Made by a program: the position numbers and the translations under genes | Source of the DNA: Pseudoalteromonas distincta | GTDB taxonomy: Bacteria; Pseudomonadota; Gammaproteobacteria; Enterobacterales; Alteromonadaceae | Direction of reading: 5' to 3' | NCBI RefSeq assembly: GCF_000814675.1 | Contig: NZ_JWIG01000015.1 | Span: forward strand, 167,891 to 231,890 | Length of the DNA: 64,000 nt | Notes under the pieces: model-generated | Database searches by the model: none | Told to the model about the DNA's origin: nothing | What the model saw: only the letters and a program-made list of their open reading frames with translations | Part shown: positions 37,542 through 47,398 of the stretch, in pieces | How positions within the stretch are numbered: the stretch's first letter is position 1 | Layout of the letters: the number at the start of each line of letters is the position of its first letter

Positions 37542-38240
37542 ATGTCTGGTTTTGTATTTAAACAATTTAAAGTTGAACACGACCACTGTGCAATGAAAGT
37601 TTCTACCGATGGCATTTTGCTTGGCGCATGGGCTAATTTAAGCGGTGCAAAGTCATTACTTGATATAGGCACAGGCACCGGCTTACTAGCATTACTGTGT
37701 AAGCAGCGCAGTAATGAGCTTGATATAACTGCGGTAGAAATTGACGAAAGCGCCTATACCCAAGCATTACAAAATGTAGCTAATAGTCCGTGGCCAACAA
37801 TAAGTATTAAGCACCAAACTATTCAAAGCTTTAGTAGTGAAGTTAAGTTTGATGTTGTTATCTCCAATCCACCGTATTTTAATCACAGTTTAAAAGGCGA
37901 TAATGCTGCGCGTAATACCGCGCGCCATACCGACGGCTTAAGTTTTGAAGAGTTAATAAATGCCTTTAAACGCTTAAGCCATAGTGGTTCTCGCTTTAGC
38001 TTAATACTCCCAAGCGTTGAAGGCGCATTATTTATAGAGCTTGCTACTCAAAATGGGCTTTATTTAAATGCTCATTGCCAAGTAAAAGCCACGCCTAATA
38101 AAGATATTAGCCGCAGTTTAATGGCATTTAGCTATGTAAAAAGCGATTTAGAATCATCAACCCTGTGTATTAGAAACTTAGATAATACCTACACCGCTGA
38201 TTATATAGCCCTGTGCAAAGCATTTTATTTGAAAATGTAA
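37542..38240 (+). CDS. trmN: tRNA1(Val) A37 N6-methyltransferase
   Basis: 232 residues (YfiC/TrmN6). SAM-binding DIGTGTGLLAL near residues 42-52 and the adenine N6-methyltransferase motif NPPYF near 110 are present. It starts with FKQFKVEHDHCAMKVSTDG, typical of the family. It modifies A37 of tRNA1-Val. It is divergent from srmB with 75 bases between starts. Confidence 0.95.
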   Translation: MSGFVFKQFKVEHDHCAMKVSTDGILLGAWANLSGAKSLLDIGTGTGLLALLCKQRSNELDITAVEIDESAYTQALQNVANSPWPTISIKHQTIQSFSSEVKFDVVISNPPYFNHSLKGDNAARNTARHTDGLSFEELINAFKRLSHSGSRFSLILPSVEGALFIELATQNGLYLNAHCQVKATPNKDISRSLMAFSYVKSDLESSTLCIRNLDNTYTADYIALCKAFYLKM

Positions 38241-38396
38241 ATTGCCAAGTTATGTAGGTTATCTAGTAATAAAGGATAATTTACCTATTATGCATACGTA
38301 TTCAGTTTTTATTTAATCAATTCTCAATCTAGTGTTAACCACTTGTAAATAATGTCGAGTAGTTGTTTTGCTCGCTCAACAGTTGGATCACACACT

Positions 38397-40412
38397 ATGA
38401 AACTCAATAAAATAATCACCACCGCAGGTTTAAGCCTAGGGTTGCTCTTACCGAGTATTGCCACAGCTACGCCCACCACATTTGTGCATTTGTTTGAATG
38501 GAATTGGCAAGATGTAGCGCAAGAGTGTGAGCAATACCTAGGACCAAAAGGCTACGCTGCAGTACAGGTCTCGCCGCCTAATGAGCACATTACAGGAAGC
38601 CAATGGTGGACACGTTATCAGCCAGTAAGTTATGAACTGCAAAGTCGTGGCGGAAACCGTGCGCAGTTTATCGATATGGTAAATCGCTGTAGTGCAGCTG
38701 GGGTTGATATTTACGTTGATACGCTTATTAATCATATGGCAGCAGGAAGTGGCACTGGCACAGCGGGAAATAGCTTTGGTAATAAAAGCTTTCCTATTTA
38801 TAGCCCACAAGATTTTCATGAAAGTTGTACCATTAATAGCTCTGACTATGGCAACGATCGCTACCGAGTACAAAATTGTGAACTCGTTGGACTTGCCGAT
38901 TTAGATACCGCTTCAAACTATGTGCAAAATACCATTGCAGCATATATTAACGACTTGCAAGCTATTGGCGTAAAAGGCTTTCGGTTTGATGCTTCTAAAC
39001 ATGTTGCAGCAAGCGATATCCAAAGTTTAATGGCCAAAGTAAATGGCTCGCCAGTGGTTTTTCAAGAAGTGATTGATCAAGGTGGGGAGGCTGTTGGTGC
39101 CTCTGAATATTTAAGCACAGGTTTAGTAACTGAATTTAAATATAGCACTGAGCTTGGTAACACCTTTAGAAACGGCTCGCTTGCATGGCTGAGTAATTTT
39201 GGCGAAGGGTGGGGCTTTATGCCAAGCTCTTCTGCGGTAGTATTTGTAGATAATCACGACAATCAGCGCGGGCACGGCGGCGCTGGTAATGTAATTACCT
39301 TTGAGGATGGCCGCTTATATGACTTAGCCAATGTATTTATGTTGGCTTATCCGTACGGTTATCCAAAAGTAATGTCGAGTTATGATTTTTATGGTGATAC
39401 AGATGCAGGTGGGCCAAATGTACCTGTACATAATAATGGTAACTTAGAGTGTTTTGCGAGTAATTGGAAGTGTGAACATCGCTGGTCATATATTGCAGGC
39501 GGGGTCGATTTTAGAAATAACACCGCCGACAATTGGGCAGTAACAAACTGGTGGGATAACACAAATAATCAAATATCATTTGGCCGAGGTAGCTCGGGTC
39601 ATATGGCTATTAACAAAGAAGACTCAACACTAAGTGCAACTGTGCAAACCGATATGGCGCCAGGGCAATACTGTAATGTGTTAAAAGGCGAGTTGTCGGC
39701 TGATGCTAAAAGTTGTAGTGGTGAGGTTATAACGGTTAATTCCGACGGTACTATTAATCTTAATATTGGCGCTTGGGATGCGATGGCAATTCATAAAAAT
39801 GCCAAGTTAAATACAAGTTCAAGTTCTGCCCCAAGCACTGAAAGTGACTGGCAGCGAACGGTTATTTTTATTAATGCACAAACACAAAGTGGACAAGATA
39901 TGTTTTTGCGCGGTGGAATTGACCACGCTTATGCAAACGCAAATCTGGGTCGAAATTGCCAAACAAGTAATTTTGAGTGTGCAATGCCTATTCGTCATAA
40001 TAATTTAAAAAACGTAACAACAAGCCCTTGGAAAGCAAATGATAACTACCTTGATTGGTATGGTATAGAAAATGGGCAAAGTAGCGAAGCTGAAGGTTCT
40101 GCTACCGACTGGACAACGAATGTTTGGCCTGCAGGTTGGGGCGCTGAAAAAACGGTAAACACAGATGGTTTTGGTGTAACACCATTAAATATATGGGGCG
40201 AACACTATTGGATGCTTGATGTGGATATGGATTGCAGTAAAGCGGTTAATGGATGGTTTGAACTAAAAGCATTCATTAAAAATGGCCAAGGATGGGAGAC
40301 TGCTATTGCTCAAAACAATACACCTTATACAAGCACTAATCATATGGCGCAATGCGGTAAAGTTAATAAATTTGAGTTTAATAACTCAAGTGTAGCCATT
40401 CGTAGTTTTTAA
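38397..40412 (+). CDS. amy: Secreted chloride-dependent alpha-amylase (GH13), AHA-like, with C-terminal propeptide
   Basis: 671-residue precursor. ATG 38397 gives a 24-residue signal peptide ([17 protein letters not shown], cleavage ATA/TPTTF). With Thr1 of the mature form, the catalytic residues fall at Asp174 (GFRFDASKH), Glu200 (VVFQE) and Asp264 (DNHDN), and the chloride ligands at Arg172, Asn262 and Lys300. These are the positions known for the psychrophilic P. haloplanktis amylase AHA. After the beta domain (to about mature 453) a Ser-rich linker leads to a 190-residue C-terminal region, which in AHA is cleaved after secretion. It hydrolyses internal alpha-1,4 bonds of starch outside the cell. 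Confidence 0.96.
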   Translation: MKLNKIITTAGLSLGLLLPSIATATPTTFVHLFEWNWQDVAQECEQYLGPKGYAAVQVSPPNEHITGSQWWTRYQPVSYELQSRGGNRAQFIDMVNRCSAAGVDIYVDTLINHMAAGSGTGTAGNSFGNKSFPIYSPQDFHESCTINSSDYGNDRYRVQNCELVGLADLDTASNYVQNTIAAYINDLQAIGVKGFRFDASKHVAASDIQSLMAKVNGSPVVFQEVIDQGGEAVGASEYLSTGLVTEFKYSTELGNTFRNGSLAWLSNFGEGWGFMPSSSAVVFVDNHDNQRGHGGAGNVITFEDGRLYDLANVFMLAYPYGYPKVMSSYDFYGDTDAGGPNVPVHNNGNLECFASNWKCEHRWSYIAGGVDFRNNTADNWAVTNWWDNTNNQISFGRGSSGHMAINKEDSTLSATVQTDMAPGQYCNVLKGELSADAKSCSGEVITVNSDGTINLNIGAWDAMAIHKNAKLNTSSSSAPSTESDWQRTVIFINAQTQSGQDMFLRGGIDHAYANANLGRNCQTSNFECAMPIRHNNLKNVTTSPWKANDNYLDWYGIENGQSSEAEGSATDWTTNVWPAGWGAEKTVNTDGFGVTPLNIWGEHYWMLDVDMDCSKAVNGWFELKAFIKNGQGWETAIAQNNTPYTSTNHMAQCGKVNKFEFNNSSVAIRSF

Positions 40413-40435
40413 AAAATAAATAAAAAGCCTATATT

Positions 40436-40472
40436 TGAACCTAAGCTAATGATTATTAGTTTAGGTTTTTTA
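40436..40472 (+). terminator. Terminator after the amylase
   Basis: AACCTAAGCTAAT / ATTAGTTTAGGTT (one mismatch) with a GATT loop, then six T. Confidence 0.88.
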
Positions 40473-40550
40473 GGTACTGTTCTTTCATAGTGTGTTTATA
40501 AATCACCTGTTATGATTCACTCATTAGTTACATTGAATTAAGACAACACA

Positions 40551-40997
40551 ATGAAAAAATTAAATAAAATAATACTACTAAGTACATTCTCTGCGGTTGT
40601 TTTGGCAAGCCAAAGTGCACTGGCAGCCATGACCCCAGTTGGGCTTTGGAAAACAATTGATGAGGATACAAACCAAGCTAAATCGTATGTGCGTATTACC
40701 CAAACCAACGGTGTATTAAGCGGCAAAGTTGAAACCATTCTTAACCCGGCAAAACAAAATGATATATGCAGTAAGTGTGATGATGAGCTAAAAGATCAGC
40801 CTATTTTAGGAATGACCATAATCACTGATGTAAAAGCACAAGATGATGGCGTATGGGGAGACGGTGAAATACTCGACCCAACAAATGGTAAAACCTACAC
40901 CTTACAATTAACCCCGCAAGATGAAGGTAAAAAGCTCGAAGTACGCGGCTACATTGGCTTTTTTTACCGAAACCAATATTGGCTGAGAGTTGAGTAA
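40551..40997 (+). CDS. DUF2147 secreted protein
   Basis: 148 residues with a signal peptide (cleavage after SALA, near residue 25). The mature part opens MTPVGLWKTIDEDTNQAKSY and has CSKCDDELKDQPILGM and LDPTNGKTYTLQL, the typical DUF2147 pattern of a small lipocalin-like beta protein. It is periplasmic or exported; function unknown. It is preceded by the amylase terminator, so it has its own promoter. Confidence 0.87.
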   Translation: MKKLNKIILLSTFSAVVLASQSALAAMTPVGLWKTIDEDTNQAKSYVRITQTNGVLSGKVETILNPAKQNDICSKCDDELKDQPILGMTIITDVKAQDDGVWGDGEILDPTNGKTYTLQLTPQDEGKKLEVRGYIGFFYRNQYWLRVE

Positions 40998-41134
40998 GTT
41001 TTACTACTTACTTAATTACTAAACGTTAAATAATTAAGCATTAACTGAAATCATTTTTGCGCTTTGCCTTTCTTACTCACTAAGCCTGCCATATTTAATT
41101 GGCATAAAATTTTGAGTAAATAAAAGGGTAAAAT

Positions 41135-41602
41135 ATGATTAAGTACATAGTTGCTTTAATAATGCTTAGCACACTGTTAATAAGCGGTGGGGCAAACGCA
41201 AAGGATGATGCTGTAAATACGGGTTGGTTTAATAACACGGCTATTAAAGGGTACGATAGTGTTGCTTATTTTACGCAAAATAAAGCCGTTAAAGGCAATG
41301 ACAAATATACGTTTAGTTATTTAGGTGCCGACTGGCATTTTTCGAGTGAAGAAAACAAAACGGCATTTGCAGAAAACCCAAAGCGTTATGCTCCGCAATA
41401 TGGTGGCTGGTGCGCTTATGCAATGGCTGATGAGGGGAATGCCGTAGGGATAGACCCAGAAGCATTTTATATTCACGAAGGTAAGCTTTACTTAAATTAC
41501 AGCCAAAGCGTACAACAAAAATGGTTAAGTAATTTATTGCCGTACATTGTGATGGCTGATGGATATTACCCACAAACAACCAATGTTATGACGTTTCAAT
41601 AA
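41135..41602 (+). CDS. Secreted YHS-domain protein
   Basis: 155 residues with a signal peptide ending near ANA (residue 22). GYDSVAYFTQNKAVKGNDKY and PKRYAPQYGGWCAYAM are the YHS-domain hallmarks; such domains are thought to bind metal. It may be a periplasmic metal or redox-related protein; the substrate is unknown. MITE copy C begins 16 bases after its stop codon. Confidence 0.87.
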   Translation: MIKYIVALIMLSTLLISGGANAKDDAVNTGWFNNTAIKGYDSVAYFTQNKAVKGNDKYTFSYLGADWHFSSEENKTAFAENPKRYAPQYGGWCAYAMADEGNAVGIDPEAFYIHEGKLYLNYSQSVQQKWLSNLLPYIVMADGYYPQTTNVMTFQ

Positions 41603-41618
41603 ATTACTCATATTATTA

Positions 41619-41930
41619 GGGTCTTTTGAACTTTGCGGATTAAAATTTGTTCAAACTAGGGGCTATTTAATCGCGGCGCGAGATTTGTAACCTAGTGGGC
41701 TCGGTAACTGCTCCTGCGTTACCCTACTGGCTTACATCCATGTAAGAATAAGTAAAAACCGAGCAACAAAGAGTAAGTAGCCCCTAGGAAGAACCCTTTG
41801 GGCAGCGCCTGTTTGGCATTAATGCTACGTTATCGCCCATTTATGGGGAATAACCACACTGCATAGGCTCTGCCTTGCCTAAATACCAAACAGACTGCTG
41901 CAAATTTAACCTTAAAAGATCAACAGACCC
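41619..41930 (+). repeat. MITE-like element, copy C (312 bp)
   Basis: Inverted ends GGGTCTTTTGAACTTTG and, on the minus strand, GGGTCTGTTGATCTTTT, flanked by TA on both sides. Close to copy B apart from a 48-base addition at 41711-41758 (CGGTAACTGCTCCTGCGTTA ... CATCCATGTAAGAAT). It fills most of the 392-base gap between the YHS gene and fldB. Confidence 0.88.
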
Positions 41931-41934
41931 TAGT

Positions 41935-41972
41935 TAAAAAGCCCGCAACTAAACTAGTTGCGGGCTTTTTTC
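41935..41972. terminator. Bidirectional terminator beside copy C
   Basis: AAAAAGCCCGCAACTA / TAGTTGCGGGCTTTTT. It serves fldB on the minus strand and any transcript leaving the YHS gene and MITE on the plus strand. Confidence 0.93.
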
Positions 41973-41994
41973 TTTTTATTTATTAGCTTATTAA

Positions 41995-42516
41995 TTAAAG
42001 CGTTTCGCCGTATTCAGTCATTACCTGTTCAACCCATGTTGCAATACGATCATCGCTTAGCTCGTATTGACTGTCTTCGTCGAGCGCGAGTCCTACAAAC
42101 TGTTTACCATCAGGCGTTAATGCTTTTGAAGCTTCAAACTCGTAACTACTGTCGTTTGGCCAAAAACCAAGTTGAGTAAATGTTTGCGTATTTATTTCAT
42201 CGTGTAGCATGCCTAGGGCATCTTGAAACCATTGCCCGTAACCTTGCTGATCGCCCATGCCAAATAAAGCAATGGTTTTACCGTTTAGGTTTACGTCGGC
42301 TATGTCGTCCCACTTTGACTCCCAGTCTTCTTGTATTTCACCAAAATCCCATGTTGAAATACCAAAGATGATAAAGTCGTACTGCTCTGCATTTTTTAGT
42401 GGCTCGTCTTTAATATTGTGCAGGGTAACTATATCGGCACCAATAATGTCGCGAATCTTTTCTGCTGCCATTTCGGTGTAGCACGTAGTAGAACCAAAAA
42501 ATAAACCAATTTGCAT
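41995..42516 (-). CDS. fldB: Flavodoxin FldB
   Basis: 173 residues from the ATG at 42516 ([11 protein letters not shown]); upstream in-frame codons are not family-like. FMN phosphate loop GSTTCYTE, and the isoalloxazine loops [13 protein letters not shown] and [13 protein letters not shown] are intact. It is an electron carrier of the long-chain flavodoxin type. It is divergent from xerD, as in E. coli. Confidence 0.95.
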   Translation of the reverse strand: MQIGLFFGSTTCYTEMAAEKIRDIIGADIVTLHNIKDEPLKNAEQYDFIIFGISTWDFGEIQEDWESKWDDIADVNLNGKTIALFGMGDQQGYGQWFQDALGMLHDEINTQTFTQLGFWPNDSSYEFEASKALTPDGKQFVGLALDEDSQYELSDDRIATWVEQVMTEYGETL

Positions 42517-42610
42517 CGTATTTATCACTGTGTAATTGCCTGATATGATAGGCTCAAGTTTACCGTAAGGTATTTTTAATTGATACCTTAGCAAAGCATG
42601 AGAGCATAAT

Positions 42611-43537
42611 GTGACAACGCTATCTGACGATTCTTTTGAAAATAACAGCAGTATGAGCAGTAATAGCGACTACCTAGAAACCTTTTTAGATAGCCTGTAC
42701 TTAGAACAAGGCGTAAGCGAAAATACATTAAGCGCTTATCGCAGTGACTTAGATAAGTTTTGCCTATTTTTAAAGGGCGAAAATTTAATGACGGTAACGG
42801 GGCTCGACATAGAAAGCTACTTAGCCCATCGAGTTGATTTAGGTTTAAAACCACGCAGTACAGCACGTAGCATTAGTGCGCTAAAGCGTTTTTATCAGTA
42901 CTTTGTGCGCGAAAAAATAATTAGTGATTCGCCCATGCTAAACATAGCTCAACCAAAAGCCGGACAGTCGTTACCTAAAACACTCTCAGAAGCTGAAGTT
43001 GAGGCATTGTTAAATGCCCCCAACACAGAAGAAGCGATGGGACTGCGCGACAAAGCCATGCTAGAGCTACTTTATGCAACGGGGTTGCGTGTAAGTGAGC
43101 TTGTTGGGCTTCGTATGGAGCAAATTAATTTGCGCCAAGCGGTGGTGTTTGTAAAAGGTAAAGGTAACAAAGAGCGCTTAGTGCCACTGGGTGAAGAAGC
43201 CATGTATTGGCTGGAGCAATTTTTAAAGGGTGGGCGTGCACAAATGATAAAACACGCCACCGATTTTGTGTTCCCATCTAAGCGCGGAGTAGGCATGACG
43301 CGACAAACCTTTTGGCATAGAATTAAACACTATGCTATTTTGGCATCAGTTGAGTCTCCATTATCGCCCCATACCATGCGCCATGCTTTTGCTACGCACT
43401 TATTAAATCATGGGGCAGATTTACGTGTGGTACAAATGATGTTGGGCCATAGCGATTTATCAACGACGCAAATTTATACCCATGTTGCCAATGAACGGTT
43501 AAAGTCGGTACACGCAGAGCATCATCCGCGAGCGTAA
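42611..43537 (+). CDS. xerD: Site-specific tyrosine recombinase XerD
   Basis: 308 residues with a GTG start at 42611. With XerC it resolves chromosome dimers at dif under FtsK control. The SAM-like N-terminal domain is residues 18-105. The catalytic set is complete: Arg in ATGLRVSE, Lys in [18 protein letters not shown] (His and Arg), His in [11 protein letters not shown] and Tyr in QIYTHV. First gene of xerD-dsbC-recJ-prfB-lysS, an order shared with E. coli. Confidence 0.97.
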   Translation: MTTLSDDSFENNSSMSSNSDYLETFLDSLYLEQGVSENTLSAYRSDLDKFCLFLKGENLMTVTGLDIESYLAHRVDLGLKPRSTARSISALKRFYQYFVREKIISDSPMLNIAQPKAGQSLPKTLSEAEVEALLNAPNTEEAMGLRDKAMLELLYATGLRVSELVGLRMEQINLRQAVVFVKGKGNKERLVPLGEEAMYWLEQFLKGGRAQMIKHATDFVFPSKRGVGMTRQTFWHRIKHYAILASVESPLSPHTMRHAFATHLLNHGADLRVVQMMLGHSDLSTTQIYTHVANERLKSVHAEHHPRA

Positions 43538-43600
43538 GTTTGAAAGTAAATATTATTAAGCCGGTCAATATATTAAGTATTTTTAGGATAGAGAGAAGTT

Positions 43601-44329
43601 ATGAAAAAATTAATGTTAGCAGGTGCCATGTTGTGCACAAGTATTAGTGCATTTGCAAATGGCGTTGCTGTAACACCAGATGCTAATGATCCTATTATTA
43701 CTAAATTTGCCGAGCTTGGTGTAACTGTAAAGCAAATTAACCCAAGCCCAGTAGCGGGTTTAAAAGAATTGATTACTAATAAAGGCGTGCTTTACGCAAG
43801 TCCAGATGGTCAATTTTTAATGCAAGGTACGTTAATCGATTTAAATAATCGTAACAACTTAACAGAGCAAGCATTAAACGGCGTGCGTGTTGAGGGAATT
43901 AAAGAATACGAAGATTCGATGATTGTGTACAAAGCACCAAACGAAAAACACAGTATTACCGTATTTACCGACATTAGCTGTGGTTACTGTCGTAAATTAC
44001 ATCGCGAGTTAGACGATTTACTTGATGCGGGTATTACCGTTAAGTACCTTGCGTTTCCACGTGGTGGCTTACAAGGTTCAGGTTACGCCGATTTAATGAA
44101 CGTATGGTGTGCACGCGATCAGCAAGAAGCACTAACAGAAGCTAAGTCGGGTACAAGCACTAAAGTAGTTGCAGGCTGTAGCGCACCGGTTGCAGAGCAT
44201 TACCAGCTTGGTCAAAGCTTTGGTATTAGCGGCACACCTGCCATTATTTTAGAAGATGGTACGATGATCCCAGGTTACCAGCCAGCAGCAGCACTAAAAG
44301 CAGCATTAGATGCTAACAAAGCGTCGTAA
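43601..44329 (+). CDS. dsbC: Thiol:disulfide interchange protein DsbC
   Basis: 242 residues, periplasmic disulfide isomerase. The signal peptide ends near SAFA (residue 19). The N-terminal dimerisation domain precedes the thioredoxin-like domain with its CGYC active site near residue 127 and a cis-Pro in SGTPAII. The second Cys pair (WCAR ... GCSAP) is also kept. It would be reduced by DsbD, encoded elsewhere. Confidence 0.95.
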   Translation: MKKLMLAGAMLCTSISAFANGVAVTPDANDPIITKFAELGVTVKQINPSPVAGLKELITNKGVLYASPDGQFLMQGTLIDLNNRNNLTEQALNGVRVEGIKEYEDSMIVYKAPNEKHSITVFTDISCGYCRKLHRELDDLLDAGITVKYLAFPRGGLQGSGYADLMNVWCARDQQEALTEAKSGTSTKVVAGCSAPVAEHYQLGQSFGISGTPAIILEDGTMIPGYQPAAALKAALDANKAS

Positions 44330-44344
44330 TACGTTTTATAGCTA

Positions 44345-44372
44345 ATAAAAAGGCCTTAATGGCCTTTTTTTG
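44345..44372 (+). terminator. Terminator after dsbC
   Basis: AAAAAGGCC / GGCCTTTTT with a TTAAT loop region and extra T. It may let only part of the transcription continue into recJ. Confidence 0.8.
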
Positions 44373-44407
44373 TCTTTTTAATACGACCCAATAAGTTAAA
44401 ACTCTGC

Positions 44408-46129
44408 ATGAAAAAATTGATCATTGCGCGTGAAAACGTTGACGACTCGCATCTACCGAGTAATTTACACCCTGTAATTAAACAAATTTATGCTAACCGC
44501 AATGTATTTAATGCCGACGAGCTAAATAACAGCGTAGCTACGCTTCACGACTTTAAATTGTTTAAAGATATCGACAAAGCCAGCGATTTATTAATTGAAG
44601 CATTAAAAGCGCAAAGCCAAATATTAATAGTCGGCGATTTTGATGCTGATGGCGCAACAAGTACTGCAACATTAATGCAAGGCCTTGAGATGTTTGGCTT
44701 TAAGCATTTAGATTACTTAATTCCTGACCGGTTTAGCTTAGGTTATGGTTTAAGCCCCGCACTTGCAGAGCAAATAGTACAAATAAAGCCTGATTTAGTG
44801 ATCACCGTAGATAACGGCATATCGTGTATTGCTGGTATTGATATTTTAAAAGCGGTTGGTATTAAAGTGCTGGTAACAGATCATCACTTACAAGGTGAGC
44901 AGCTGCCAAATGCCGATGCAATAGTAAATCCAAATAGGCACGAATGTAACTTCCCGTCTAAATCTATAGCAGGTGTTGGCGTTGCTTTTTACTTACTGAT
45001 AGCACTGAGAAGCGTAATGCGAGACCTTGGTTATTTTGAGCAGCAACCGCCACCTAATTTAGCTAACTTGCTCGACATTGTAGCGCTTGGTACGGTTGCT
45101 GACGTGGTCGCACTTGATGCAAATAACCGCACCTTAGTACATCAAGGTTTAGCACGTATTCGCAGTGGTAAAACACGCCCTGGCATTACCGCACTTATTG
45201 AAGTGGCTAACCGCAATGCTGCGCGCTTAAGCGCAAGCGACTTTGGCTTTTCACTTGCGCCGCGTTTAAATGCAGCAGGGCGATTAGACGACATGAGTTT
45301 GGGTATAGCATGCCTACTTAGCACCGATATAAACCAAGCACGTAGTATTGCCAGCGAGCTCGATAGCTTAAACTTTGCAAGACGCGAAATAGAACAAGGC
45401 ATGCAAGCCGAGGCGCAAGCCGTGCTTGATAGACTCGCATTTAGCGACGATAACGTCCCTGATGCAATTTGCTTGTTTCAAGACGATTGGCACCAAGGTG
45501 TTATTGGTATTTTGGCTGGTCGCTTAAAAGAAAAATACCACCGACCAACCGTTATATTTGCTGGTGGCGAAAACGGTGAAATAAAAGGTTCGTGCCGCTC
45601 TATAGAAGGGTTGCACATGCGCGACTTACTCGAAGGGCTAAATACAGCCGACCCACACTTAATTAATAAGTTTGGTGGCCATGCAATGGCTGCTGGTTTA
45701 AGTATTAATGAGCAACACTTTAATGACTTTAAAAAAGCATTTGATGCTGCCGTGAGTGCGCAACTGAGTGAAGAAAGTAAACGCTGCATTGTATTTACCG
45801 ACGGTGAGCTGCCAAACGACTGCTTTACGATGGAGTTTGCTCAACTATTAAAGCAATCGGGCCCTTGGGGGCAGCAATTTCCTGAGCCAGTGTTTGAGCA
45901 CACCTTTGAAGTAATACAGCAGCGCATAGTCGGCGAAAAGCATTTAAAGCTCGTTTTAAAGCATCAATCAGGGCGATTAGTAGACGCCATTGCCTTTGGT
46001 ATTGATGTAAAAGAATGGCCCGACACAGAAGCGAAGTTTGTAAAAGTAGCGTACCAACTCGATATAAATGAGTTTAGAGGTAAATTTACGCTGCAATTAA
46101 TAGTTAGAGAGCTTGAAAAAGTGCACTAA
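44408..46129 (+). CDS. recJ: Single-strand-specific 5'-3' exonuclease RecJ
   Basis: 573 residues, DHH phosphoesterase acting in recombination and mismatch repair. Motif I VGDFDADGATST, motif II ITVDNGIS, the DHH-type motif TDHHLQGE and the later GGHAMAAGL motif are present in order. A C-terminal OB-like domain follows. It is separated from dsbC by a terminator but lies in the conserved xerD-lysS block. Confidence 0.96.
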   Translation: MKKLIIARENVDDSHLPSNLHPVIKQIYANRNVFNADELNNSVATLHDFKLFKDIDKASDLLIEALKAQSQILIVGDFDADGATSTATLMQGLEMFGFKHLDYLIPDRFSLGYGLSPALAEQIVQIKPDLVITVDNGISCIAGIDILKAVGIKVLVTDHHLQGEQLPNADAIVNPNRHECNFPSKSIAGVGVAFYLLIALRSVMRDLGYFEQQPPPNLANLLDIVALGTVADVVALDANNRTLVHQGLARIRSGKTRPGITALIEVANRNAARLSASDFGFSLAPRLNAAGRLDDMSLGIACLLSTDINQARSIASELDSLNFARREIEQGMQAEAQAVLDRLAFSDDNVPDAICLFQDDWHQGVIGILAGRLKEKYHRPTVIFAGGENGEIKGSCRSIEGLHMRDLLEGLNTADPHLINKFGGHAMAAGLSINEQHFNDFKKAFDAAVSAQLSEESKRCIVFTDGELPNDCFTMEFAQLLKQSGPWGQQFPEPVFEHTFEVIQQRIVGEKHLKLVLKHQSGRLVDAIAFGIDVKEWPDTEAKFVKVAYQLDINEFRGKFTLQLIVRELEKVH

Positions 46130-46273
46130 AAAATATGCACAAATCATGCATAAAAGGCTAATAAAGCGCGCGGTTTTTTGTTAAAATCGGGCGTTTTTAT
46201 CATTTGACGATAATTTGTTGCGAAAATCCCATGTAAAGGGGCGCAATTACCTAGCCATTTTGGAGTGATGTAC

Positions 46274-47372
46274 ATGTTTGAAGTGAATCCTGTGATTAAC
46301 CAAATCAAGGAAATTCGCGAACGTACTGAATTGCTTCGGGGGTACCTTTGACTACGCTCTTAAACAAGAACGCCTAGAAGAAGTTAACGCCGAACTTGAA
46401 GATTCAGCCGTATGGAATGAGCCTGAACGCGCACAAGCGCTTGGCCGTGAAAAATCAGCATTAGAGGCTGTTGTTGAAACAATCGACAACCTTGTAGCCG
46501 GTACTGACGACGTTGAAGGTCTACTTGAACTTGCTGTAGAAGCCGAAGATCAAGATACCTTTGATGAAGCGCAAAGCGAGCTTAGCGATCTAAACGAGCA
46601 GTTAGAAGGTTTAGAGTTTCGTCGTATGTTTTCAGGTCCTCATGACTCAAACGATGCGTACCTTGATTTACAATCGGGTTCTGGCGGCACTGAAGCACAA
46701 GACTGGTGTAACATTCTACTTCGTATGTATTTACGTTGGGGCGAGGCTAAAGGCTTTAAAGTTGAGCTAGTTGAAGCAACCGACGGTGATGTTGCCGGTA
46801 TTAAAGGCGCAACAGTTCGCTTTGTTGGCGAATACGCTTACGGTTGGTTACGTACAGAAACAGGCGTTCACCGTTTAGTGCGTAAAAGCCCGTTTGACTC
46901 AAGTGGTCGTCGTCATACCTCATTTGCTTCTGCGTTTGTATACCCAGAGATTGACGATAATATTGAAATTGATATTAATCCGTCAGACCTACGTATAGAC
47001 GTTTACCGTGCATCAGGCGCGGGTGGTCAGCACGTTAATACCACCGAATCGGCGGTTCGTATTACTCACGTACCAACAAATACCGTAGTGCAGTGTCAAA
47101 ACGAGCGTTCACAGCATAAAAATAAAGCCCAAGCGATGAAGCAGTTAAAAGCTAAATTATTTGAGCTTGAGATACAGCAGCAAAATGCTGAGAAACAAAC
47201 GCAAGAAGACGCTAAATCTGATATAGGTTGGGGTAGCCAAATACGTTCATACGTACTTGATGACGCACGTATTAAAGATTTACGCACAGGCGTTGAAAAC
47301 CGCAATACCCAATCGGTACTTGACGGTAACTTAGATAAATTTATTGAAGCCAGCCTTAAATCTGGCCTATAA
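46274..47372 (+). CDS. prfB: Peptide chain release factor 2 (programmed +1 frameshift)
   Basis: Recognises UGA and UAA stop codons. The ATG at 46274 has GGAG 8 bases upstream. Frame 1 gives 25 codons to CTT at 46346, then an in-frame TGA at 46349. Shifting +1 to GAC at 46350 opens 340 codons to 47372, giving 365 residues, the same as E. coli. The stop-recognition tripeptide SPF ([10 protein letters not shown]) and the hydrolysis motif GGQ (GAGGQHVN) are intact. An ORF search alone would start it wrongly at 46626. Confidence 0.97.
46336..46352 (+). other. RF2 autoregulatory frameshift site
   Basis: CGGGGGTACCTTTGAC: an internal SD-like GGGGG three bases before the slippery CTT, then TGA followed by C. 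Low RF2 lets the ribosome slip +1 on CTT-T and complete RF2. The E. coli site has TAT where this has TAC. Confidence 0.95.
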
Positions 47373-47398
47373 CCACCAAGCTAATAAAGAGCTAAAAA

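Noticed and set aside
37467..37586. N-terminal extension of SrmB
   Set aside because: The 40 extra residues are not family-like, and the family start is MQFSEFDLD at 37466; the extension would overlap the trmN start.
46626..47372. Release factor 2 starting at the internal ATG
   Set aside because: The true start is 46274 with a +1 programmed shift at 46348; the missing N-terminal part is encoded upstream.
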